64,000 bases of DNA from Bacillota bacterium. GTDB taxonomy: Bacteria > Bacillota > Clostridia > Lachnospirales > Lachnospiraceae. The notes under the pieces are model-generated. The model was not told where the DNA came from. It ran no database searches and saw only the letters and a list, made by a program, of their open reading frames with translations. A program made the translations under genes and the position numbers. Positions 57,094 to 64,000 of the stretch are shown here, one piece after another (within the stretch, counting starts at the first letter, position 1; every line of letters starts with the position of its first letter). The stretch lies in the NCBI GenBank assembly GCA_023423045.1, contig JAFAGA010000102.1, positions 1 to 64,000 of the forward strand, given 5' to 3'.

Positions 57094-59395
57094 TAAGTTC
57101 ACTCCCTTGTACATCCTGTTGCAGACTGTTAACTCTTTTCTGTTTTCTATACTCAGAAGGTGTAATTCCGCTGTATTTCTTAAAGGTGCTGGTAAAGGTA
57201 CTGGGATTTAAATATCCTACCCGTTCGCCTATTTCATTTACAGGGATCTCTGAATTCTTAAGTAATTCCTTGGCATTTGATATTCTTATCTTGTTCAAAT
57301 GTTCCAGGAAGTTAACACCAAATGCCTTTTTAAAATAATTAGAAAAGTATTTGGGTGTTGTATTAAATATTTCGGCCATTTTATCTAAATAAAGATTTTC
57401 AGAATAATGAATATTTATATATTGTAATAATGCATCTTTATTAAGCTTACTTTGATCTGCTGATTGAACTTTACTCGTTGTTATCATTACTAGATTTTCA
57501 AAATATGCACTAATAGCCTCATTATTGTTAAATTTCTTTGCCTTGCTTCTATATTCTCTTTCTGTTAGCAATAATTCTTCCCGATCCGCATTTAAATGGA
57601 CTAATAGATTGATCATGTTATTATATATCGTATCAATTATAAATTGGAATTTGATATTACTGACATTATTCGATATGTTTGTATCAATTACCTGTTTAAT
57701 CAGATTTATGCTTTCACTTGTATTTCCGCTTAAAACATAGTTGGTCAGCTTTTCATCAAAGTTTAAAGGCATATAAACATCATAACTGTATTCATTCTTT
57801 TCCAAGTCACTTAATGTTTTTATATTTTTAATCTTTCTATATGCAAAACACAGTTTGATTTCTTCAAAGGCTTCCTTACAGTCTTGAGGGTCCGTGTAAA
57901 ATTTACTCACTGCAGCCAGAACTGTATAATTGGATGATACCGTCTTCTGAAGCTGATCTTTTACCTCTTCAATATCATTCAATAATTTCGACCTTTTAAT
58001 ATGTTCCTTTACACCAACCAGGGCGGCAAGCTGCATATTCTCCATATAAAAAACTACAACCGAACAATTTCCATTTCCTATCTTCTCCAGTGCTATTTCG
58101 ATTGCCTTTTTTATTTTATCAGGTATTATTTCTAAACTATCCTCCTCCGCATTTTTCAATATGTTTGTACTAAGGAGCTCAAACCCCACCATGAGAAACT
58201 GGCTGTTTAAAAATATAGCTTTAAAATAGGTATCAATTTGATCTTTCATGTCCTTATAAAATGTGATATCATCAATCATTTTAAAGAATATACTTCGCAT
58301 TACCTCTTCTCTTACATTGTCCATCTTACTATTTATTAACTTATTCTCTAACTGCATCTTTTCTATACTATTATAAATATACGTATAATTGTTTTGATTC
58401 TTGCTTCCATCTTTCATACCTACTAACCATAGGATCTTTTTCACCGGGCTGTAAATGTACATACTAAGAAGAATAGATATAATTACTCCAACAATTGTTG
58501 TAATAAACAGGATAACCTTATTAATTCTAATGGTAGAAAGGTAGCTTTCGTACCCATGAGGCACTTTATTAATATAAGTAAATGAATTATAATCCGATCT
58601 CACCAAATGATAATTGAACTCACCCTTTTGAATCGTAGATTTATTACTGGTATCGAAAAAAATACTTTCCATACCTTCCAGCTCATAATCACCATCCGTA
58701 CTAATAATTACATTTTTGTCCTTATCAAGTACAATTAATGATGTCCCAGGCATCATGACGTTTTCATTTACTTTAGCATAAAGCTTTTTCAAATCCACAA
58801 AAACAACGATATTACCCACAGAATAAGTAATCTGGTTCGATGCCACAATGGCTAACAGGTTTTTATTGGTTCCATTGGAAGACCACTCATCTTTATAATA
58901 AGCGGATGGTATTATCTTCATCGGATGCCTTGTAACAGCATAGTTCTTCCAATATTCGGGAGCATAATTGCTGTTCTTATATTTTTTAGTAAATATGCTG
59001 TTAAAGCTTTCCGTACCGCTTAATGTTAATACTAAATCCGAATTATCAAAGAATATTATAAAATCATATATGTAATCCTGTGATATAATCTGATTTACAT
59101 TTTTCATTAAAAGGTAGGCATTTTTCATATTAATATTATCATGTCCATTGATATCATATATTTTATAAGGCAATGTCCCAACCGTATGGATAATATCATT
59201 AATTTCTTTAAAGCTTTCTTCAAAAGACTGGATAATACCATTCACAACAAGTTTATTATTTATTTCCGCTTGTTCAAACATTGCATTCATCGAACTTTTG
59301 TAAATATAGTAATTTGAGACAAACATAATAGAAATAGCAAGCAACAAAACTATAAATAGCTTAAGCAGAGTTTTATCAAAAATATCATTTTTCAT
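57080..59395 (-). CDS. YesN-like membrane AraC-family regulator
   Basis: This 771-residue protein has a transmembrane helix near the N-terminus (LFIVLLLAISIMFVSNYYI, about 12-32), an extracellular Cache-like region to about 285, a second helix (INKVILFITTIVGVIISILL) and a cytoplasmic region. The C-terminal AraC DNA-binding domain (about 660-765) has NLYLDKMAEIFNTTPKYFSN and IPVNEIGERVGYLNPSTFTS. It is a sugar-importer regulator type, with the importer genes just upstream. The start at 59395 has AGGTGG eight bases before. The ligand is unknown; it overlaps tetR at its 3' end. Confidence 0.87.
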   Translation of the reverse strand: MKNDIFDKTLLKLFIVLLLAISIMFVSNYYIYKSSMNAMFEQAEINNKLVVNGIIQSFEESFKEINDIIHTVGTLPYKIYDINGHDNINMKNAYLLMKNVNQIISQDYIYDFIIFFDNSDLVLTLSGTESFNSIFTKKYKNSNYAPEYWKNYAVTRHPMKIIPSAYYKDEWSSNGTNKNLLAIVASNQITYSVGNIVVFVDLKKLYAKVNENVMMPGTSLIVLDKDKNVIISTDGDYELEGMESIFFDTSNKSTIQKGEFNYHLVRSDYNSFTYINKVPHGYESYLSTIRINKVILFITTIVGVIISILLSMYIYSPVKKILWLVGMKDGSKNQNNYTYIYNSIEKMQLENKLINSKMDNVREEVMRSIFFKMIDDITFYKDMKDQIDTYFKAIFLNSQFLMVGFELLSTNILKNAEEDSLEIIPDKIKKAIEIALEKIGNGNCSVVVFYMENMQLAALVGVKEHIKRSKLLNDIEEVKDQLQKTVSSNYTVLAAVSKFYTDPQDCKEAFEEIKLCFAYRKIKNIKTLSDLEKNEYSYDVYMPLNFDEKLTNYVLSGNTSESINLIKQVIDTNISNNVSNIKFQFIIDTIYNNMINLLVHLNADREELLLTEREYRSKAKKFNNNEAISAYFENLVMITTSKVQSADQSKLNKDALLQYINIHYSENLYLDKMAEIFNTTPKYFSNYFKKAFGVNFLEHLNKIRISNAKELLKNSEIPVNEIGERVGYLNPSTFTSTFKKYSGITPSEYRKQKRVNSLQQDVQGSELNERT

Positions 59396-59482
59396 TTTAT
59401 AATCCACCTGAAAGTATAGTATTATCAATTACTATTTTAACTGATCTGTTCATAACAGTCAAAGTTATTGTTCTTCTACTCT

Positions 59483-60478
59483 TTATCTGGTCATTCTGCC
59501 GATATATTCCATGTTCAGGTCATATTTCAACTTTTCGCCTTTGCTAAATCTCTCTATATCATCCAAAATACCATTGGTACAACTTTTTCTTCTGTCAATG
59601 GTTGGTCCTCCCATATGCGGAATCAAAATAGCATTGGCTAATCCTTTTAATTTACTCTCTTTTGGTAAAGGCTCTACTTCGTAAACATCAAGCGCAGCCT
59701 TAAATCTGCCTGTCATAAGTTCATCCGCCAGTGCCTCTTCATCAATAAGGCTCCCGCGGGAAGTGTTAATAAGAATACTTCCATCAGGGATTTTCTTAAG
59801 AAGCTCTCTGCTGATAATGTGGTAGGTATCTTCTCTTTGCGCCATATGTATGGATATGATTTTACAAGTGGTTATAATTTCTTCCAGGGAAGCTTTTTCT
59901 ACTCCATATTCCTTATAGATTTCATCTGTCTTATGCTCTGAATAAACTTTAATCGTTACATTGAATGGTTTTAGCATGGAAACCAGTATCTGGGCAGTCA
60001 TACCAAAACCGATCAATCCGATGGTTTGATCTAATATGCCTTCATTATAATAATTGCCGTTATGCCATCTGCCTTCCTGCACTTCATTATTGTAATAAGG
60101 AATATCCCGCAATGAGCTTAACATATAAGCCAAAGTTCCTTCCGCAAGTGACTGGGCAAAGAACCAATTTCCGCTAACAACCTTGATGCCTTTGTCAAAT
60201 AACTCTCTTGTAATGAACTTTGATGCGGAACCTCCTGTATGAGCAACGATTTTTAAACGGTTGGCATATTTTAATGCAGCCTCATTAAATTCCGAGCTTC
60301 CCCAACCACAGATACAAACATCAATATCTCTTAATTTATCCTGTAATTCTTCCGAAGACCAATTTGATTCTGTATCATTCCACACTGCCGTTCCCATGGA
60401 GTTAATGCGATTTACAACATCATCAGGAATAAAGGTATCCCTCATGGCCCCTTTGGGAATTGAAACCAAAATATTCAT
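59483..60478 (-). CDS. D-isomer-specific 2-hydroxyacid dehydrogenase
   Basis: This 331-residue cytoplasmic NAD-dependent enzyme has a nucleotide-binding segment TIGLIGFGMTAQILVSMLKP (about residues 148-167), with Ala where the third glycine usually sits. The catalytic triad residues are visible: Arg in LINTSRGSLIDEEAL, Glu in ALDVYEVEPLP and His in ILIPHMGGPTIDRR. The family interconverts 2-keto and 2-hydroxy acids. In this island it may act on a sugar acid or an aldolase product. AGGAGGG precedes the start. It lies between the LplC-type permease and the AraC gene. Confidence 0.9.
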   Translation of the reverse strand: MNILVSIPKGAMRDTFIPDDVVNRINSMGTAVWNDTESNWSSEELQDKLRDIDVCICGWGSSEFNEAALKYANRLKIVAHTGGSASKFITRELFDKGIKVVSGNWFFAQSLAEGTLAYMLSSLRDIPYYNNEVQEGRWHNGNYYNEGILDQTIGLIGFGMTAQILVSMLKPFNVTIKVYSEHKTDEIYKEYGVEKASLEEIITTCKIISIHMAQREDTYHIISRELLKKIPDGSILINTSRGSLIDEEALADELMTGRFKAALDVYEVEPLPKESKLKGLANAILIPHMGGPTIDRRKSCTNGILDDIERFSKGEKLKYDLNMEYIGRMTR

Positions 60479-60506
60479 GTATATCCCTCCTATGAAAATT
60501 TGAGTA

Positions 60507-61364
60507 TTAACCTTTCACGGAACCTAACATAATTCCCTTTGCAAAGTACTTTTGAACAAAAGGGTAGATCATGAGTACCGGAACCATAGAAATAAATATC
60601 GTAGCATTCTTCATAGCTTCCGGAGTCAATTTAGACGTTGTCATTAAATTTGGATTGCTTGCCGTACTGTCAATAAGCATATCTCTTAATATAACCTGAA
60701 GCGGTAATTTATCCAAATCATTTAAGTAAATTAAAGGTAAAAAGTAACTATTCCAATGCCCCATAAAGTAGAATAAAGCAAGGGATGCCAGTGCCGGTTT
60801 TGATATTGGTATAATGATCTGGAATAATATTCTGTATTCTGACGCTCCATCCACAATGGCTGCCTCATACATGCTTGGGGAAATTGATTCATAGAAGCTT
60901 TTCAATATTAGAAGCTGCGTTGTCCATATGGCATTTGGAATGATCAACGCCCACATACTATTTATTAATCCAAGCTTCTGAACAACGATGAAGGAAGGAA
61001 TCATGCCCCCGCTAAAGAACATAGTTAAAACAATCGCTGTAACAAAAAATTTTCTTCCGACTAAATTCTTTTTAGAAAGTGAATATGCGCCCATAGAAGT
61101 CAGCAGTAAATTAACGAGGGTTCCTACGGATGTGTATAATATTGTATTTAAATAAGATCTGGGTATTCTGCTGTCCTTTAAGATCATTTTATAAGCGTCC
61201 AGATTAAAGCCTTTTGGGAAGAAAGTAATTTTATTTTGTACAATATAGATGGTATCACTGAAAGATACCGAAATAACATATATAATTGGATAAAGTATGA
61301 TAACCCCTACCATCAGCATTACAAAACCATTAATAATATCAAACAAAGATATTTTCTTATTCAT
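60507..61364 (-). CDS. Carbohydrate ABC transporter permease, LplC type
   Basis: This 285-residue CUT1 permease has six predicted helices, an EAA loop MYEAAIVDGASEYRILFQII (about residues 155-174) and a C-terminus ending MLGSVKG. AGGAGG precedes the start. Its neighbours are the LplB-type permease 15 bp upstream and the 2-hydroxyacid dehydrogenase 28 bp downstream, so uptake and oxidation are encoded together. Confidence 0.92.
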   Translation of the reverse strand: MNKKISLFDIINGFVMLMVGVIILYPIIYVISVSFSDTIYIVQNKITFFPKGFNLDAYKMILKDSRIPRSYLNTILYTSVGTLVNLLLTSMGAYSLSKKNLVGRKFFVTAIVLTMFFSGGMIPSFIVVQKLGLINSMWALIIPNAIWTTQLLILKSFYESISPSMYEAAIVDGASEYRILFQIIIPISKPALASLALFYFMGHWNSYFLPLIYLNDLDKLPLQVILRDMLIDSTASNPNLMTTSKLTPEAMKNATIFISMVPVLMIYPFVQKYFAKGIMLGSVKG

Positions 61365-61379
61365 GTATGTATCCTCCTG

Positions 61380-62339
61380 TTACCATAAGCTTTGCTCTGT
61401 TAATTTTTTGCTTATTTTGTTTGTAATTAACAGTAAGGTTAATGCAACTACTGATTCAAACAGTCCTACCGCAGCAGCATAACTGTAATTTGCCTCTAAT
61501 AATCCTTTCCTGTAAACATAGGTTGAGAAGACATCCGCTACTTTATATGTAGTTGGCGTGTAAAGTAATAATATCTTTTCATATCCTATACTAAACATCG
61601 CTCCTGACTTTAAGATAAACATGGTCGCTATGGTAGGAAGGATACTTGGAAGGGTAATGTACCAAATCGATTTTAATCTGCCGCATCCATCCACTCTGGC
61701 CGCTTCATATAATGACTGATCCACCCCGGCGATTGCCGCCATATAGATGATTGCACTATAGCCCATTGTACTCCATATTTCAGAAGCGATATATATCGTT
61801 CTAAACCATTTCGGATCAATAATAAAATACTTTGATTCAAATCCAAGTGATTCTATTATTGTATTAATGATTCCGCGATTTGGGGAAAGAAAGTCGATTA
61901 CCATACTGCTTACTATAACAACGGATAAAAAAGAAGGTAAAAAGCTTAATGTCTGTACTGATTTTTTAAATTTAGCATTTCGAATCTCATTTAAGAAAAT
62001 AGCAAATATGATCGGGAAAGGAAATGTCCAAAGCAAGGTATATAAACCTAATAAAAATGTGTTTTTAAATAGCAGTAAAAAATCAGGACCACTAAAGAAT
62101 TTAATAAAATGCTTCAAACCCACCCAGGGACTTTTTAAATAACCAAGAAAAATTCCGTAGTCTTGAAAGGACATAACTAATCCAAACATCGGCCCATAAC
62201 GGAATATTGCATAAAAAAGAGCACAAGGCAAGAATATTACTAAGAGCTGTCTGTCTCTTTTTATATGGCTTAGTGTTTTTCTTAGCTTAGAAGTGCTTTT
62301 TTTCCGGTTTGTTATAGACTGTGAAGAAATATTACCCAT
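61380..62339 (-). CDS. Carbohydrate ABC transporter permease, LplB type
   Basis: This 319-residue permease has a Ser/Lys-rich N-terminus, six predicted helices and an EAA loop LYEAARVDGCGRLKSIWYIT (about residues 211-230). GAGGT precedes the start. It partners the LplC-type protein and the binding protein encoded 88 bp upstream. No ATPase is encoded nearby. Confidence 0.92.
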   Translation of the reverse strand: MGNISSQSITNRKKSTSKLRKTLSHIKRDRQLLVIFLPCALFYAIFRYGPMFGLVMSFQDYGIFLGYLKSPWVGLKHFIKFFSGPDFLLLFKNTFLLGLYTLLWTFPFPIIFAIFLNEIRNAKFKKSVQTLSFLPSFLSVVIVSSMVIDFLSPNRGIINTIIESLGFESKYFIIDPKWFRTIYIASEIWSTMGYSAIIYMAAIAGVDQSLYEAARVDGCGRLKSIWYITLPSILPTIATMFILKSGAMFSIGYEKILLLYTPTTYKVADVFSTYVYRKGLLEANYSYAAAVGLFESVVALTLLLITNKISKKLTEQSLW

Positions 62340-62427
62340 ATCTTATACCTCATTCCACATTATTATGTTAATAGGAAAGAATGGAGAGAAAAGTAAGAGT
62401 ACTTTTCTCTCTCATCCTTAATTAACA

Positions 62428-64000
62428 TTAATTAGCATTATATCTTGCTTGGGCAGCGTTATAGATTGCTTCAAGTTGCGGTGCATTTAATTTTTGTGCA
62501 TTATCTAACCATGCGTCCCATTGTGCATCCCCATAATTCTTATCCAGAACATATTGTACCGCGAATTCAATTCCGGTTTTTTGTAGATTTGTAATCAGCT
62601 CAACCATTTCAGAGGTTTCCTCATCCGTAAACTTTAACTCAGGATCAAGAGCTTCATAACTCATTCCTTTATTCATCTTATCTTGTGCTTCTTGTTCTTT
62701 TTCAGTGTAATTGAAATATGCACTTCTTGGATCAACCTTTACGTACATACCTTCAACCCAGGCACCATATCTTTCTTCTAATGTGGTAATTTCAATCTTA
62801 TCAACATCAGTAATGTTTGGATAGGTCACTTTGCCGTTTGCATCAAAGGTAAAATGTTCCCCTTCAATACCTAACGTGATTAATTCACTGCCAGAAGGAC
62901 TTGTTAAATAATCAAGTAATTTTAATGCAGCTTCTGCATTTTTTCCATTTGAAACTGCTAAACCAAAGTTTACGATTTTAGATAAGGAACGAATATTTCC
63001 TGTTGGTCCTACCGGATTTGCATATCTTAAATTATACTCCGGCATTACTTCTTTGACTTGTTCGTAGAACATATCAAGTCTTCCGATCCAGTCAAATGTT
63101 ACAAATGCACTATTTTCAGATGTCATTTTTGCCGTCCATGATGCTGCTGTATCTGTTATAAATTCAGGATCTAATAAACCTTCATTATAAAGCTGTTTCA
63201 TGAAATCTATCATCTCTTTAAATTCCGGTTGAATTGTAGCAAGTCTCCATGCAGATGACGCTTCATCATATTGCATTGGGTAGCTGGTACCGCCAAGTCC
63301 CCATCCATATGCCCAATCTTTAAAGATTGCATCTTGAGTTTTAGATACGATTGGTGTTGAATTCGGATAAATCTCTTTCAATTGTTTTAATGCCTGATAA
63401 AACTCTTCCGTATTAGTCCACTCTTTAATACCATGTTTTTCAAAAATATCCTGACGGTACATAAATCCATGATTAACATCTCTGCTTAAACCATAGATCG
63501 GCCATGTGTAGATATTGTCTTTGTCATCTGAATAGGATTTCATTACCCAGTTATTTTCTTCATTATCCACATATAAGCTTTTAAAGTTAGGTAATTGGTC
63601 AAGATAATCGTTAATCGCAACAAATGCACCTTGCCCGCCTAATTTATTAACTTCAGAAAAGGTACTGCCTGTAATAATATCAGGAAGAGTTCCGGACGCT
63701 AATGTTATATTAAGCTTATCTGCATAACTTGTACCGGGGTAGCTTTGAATGTCAAGTGTAATACCGGTTCTTTTTTCTATTTCTTTTATAACGTCCTTAT
63801 CATTTAATCCCTGTACCTGGCTTTGAAGCATCCATGTTACGGTAGTAGGCTTATCAACTAATGGTAGCTTTAGTCCGCCGGTATCCCCATAAATACTGTC
63901 TTCTGTTTCTGCCTCCGGTGTTTTCTCCGCATCCTTTGCTGTTTCTGTTTGCGGAGCTTTTGTTGGATCTGTTTTACTTGTTTCTGCCGGCTTGCTATTT
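62428..64000 (-). CDS. ABC transporter solute-binding protein, N-terminus beyond the window
   Basis: This is a family-1 extracellular binding protein. The open frame continues to the right edge, so at least 524 residues are encoded, and the signal peptide and lipobox lie outside. The visible N-terminal part is a Thr/Lys/Glu-rich linker (KPAETSKTDPTKAP) typical just after a lipid-anchored cysteine. It then enters the fold at LKLPLVDKPTTVTWMLQSQV. The internal ATG at 63831 is not the true start. The C-terminus ends in an Asn/Ala-rich helix. It supplies the permeases at 60507-62339. The substrate is unknown. Confidence 0.88.
   Translation of the reverse strand, partial: NSKPAETSKTDPTKAPQTETAKDAEKTPEAETEDSIYGDTGGLKLPLVDKPTTVTWMLQSQVQGLNDKDVIKEIEKRTGITLDIQSYPGTSYADKLNITLASGTLPDIITGSTFSEVNKLGGQGAFVAINDYLDQLPNFKSLYVDNEENNWVMKSYSDDKDNIYTWPIYGLSRDVNHGFMYRQDIFEKHGIKEWTNTEEFYQALKQLKEIYPNSTPIVSKTQDAIFKDWAYGWGLGGTSYPMQYDEASSAWRLATIQPEFKEMIDFMKQLYNEGLLDPEFITDTAASWTAKMTSENSAFVTFDWIGRLDMFYEQVKEVMPEYNLRYANPVGPTGNIRSLSKIVNFGLAVSNGKNAEAALKLLDYLTSPSGSELITLGIEGEHFTFDANGKVTYPNITDVDKIEITTLEERYGAWVEGMYVKVDPRSAYFNYTEKEQEAQDKMNKGMSYEALDPELKFTDEETSEMVELITNLQKTGIEFAVQYVLDKNYGDAQWDAWLDNAQKLNAPQLEAIYNAAQARYNAN

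Overview
The window looks like chromosome of a spore-forming, obligately anaerobic Firmicute, most likely Lachnospiraceae or a close Clostridial relative. The reasons are strong AGGAGG ribosome sites, a YtaF-type sporulation membrane protein, LplB/LplC-type sugar transporters that lack their own ATPase, YesN-like membrane AraC regulators, and TnpV/TnpW mobile-element genes. No rRNA, tRNA or CRISPR array was found. Nearly all native genes lie on the minus strand.

Layout: (1) 1-264, tandem 22-bp repeats. (2) 336-5638, a mannitol-type PTS operon mtlA-mtlR-mtlF ending in a PfkB sugar-phosphate kinase instead of mtlD. (3) 5947-8658, a membrane c-di-GMP enzyme with a periplasmic-type sensor, PAS, GGDEF and EAL. 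(4) 8924-15561, an oligosaccharide uptake operon: two permeases, a lipoprotein, a DUF1861-like propeller protein and an AraC regulator. (5) 15827-16474, ytaF. (6) 16623-27672, a peptidoglycan-sugar recovery cluster. A minus-strand arm carries namZ-nagZ-murK-GNAT, a divergent plus-strand arm carries anmK and an RpiR regulator, and a second minus-strand operon carries an ABC importer plus murQ. Imported MurNAc-GlcNAc material would be split in the cytoplasm by NamZ and NagZ, phosphorylated by MurK or AnmK, and converted to GlcNAc-6-P by MurQ.

(7) About 28006-50780 is a mobile element bounded by a ~45-bp imperfect inverted repeat. It has tnpV and a sigma-like gene at one end and a ribbon-helix-helix-like gene, tnpW and a serine recombinase at the other. 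The cargo is unusual: two giant secreted surface proteins (2535 and 1965 residues) with SLH and other wall-binding domains, tandem paralogous TetR regulators, and a PAS / membrane protein / lipoprotein operon next to a PAS-AraC regulator. A c-di-GMP-I riboswitch followed by an intrinsic terminator sits in front of two tiny ORFs. No relaxase or conjugation genes are present.

(8) 50837-52588, an SOS-type translesion polymerase operon with a YolD partner and a LexA box. (9) 52779-64000, a visibly more AT-rich catabolic island: ABC importer, 2-hydroxyacid dehydrogenase, AraC and TetR regulators, then an operon of an NAD-binding epimerase-like protein, a DapA-like aldolase and an FAD oxidoreductase. 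Its substrate cannot be read from the sequence. The first gene of this island runs off the right edge.

Three sugar importers are present with no ATPase gene, so a shared MsmX-like ATPase elsewhere in the genome is expected. All assignments come from reading the sequence. No database search was run, and base composition was judged by eye.
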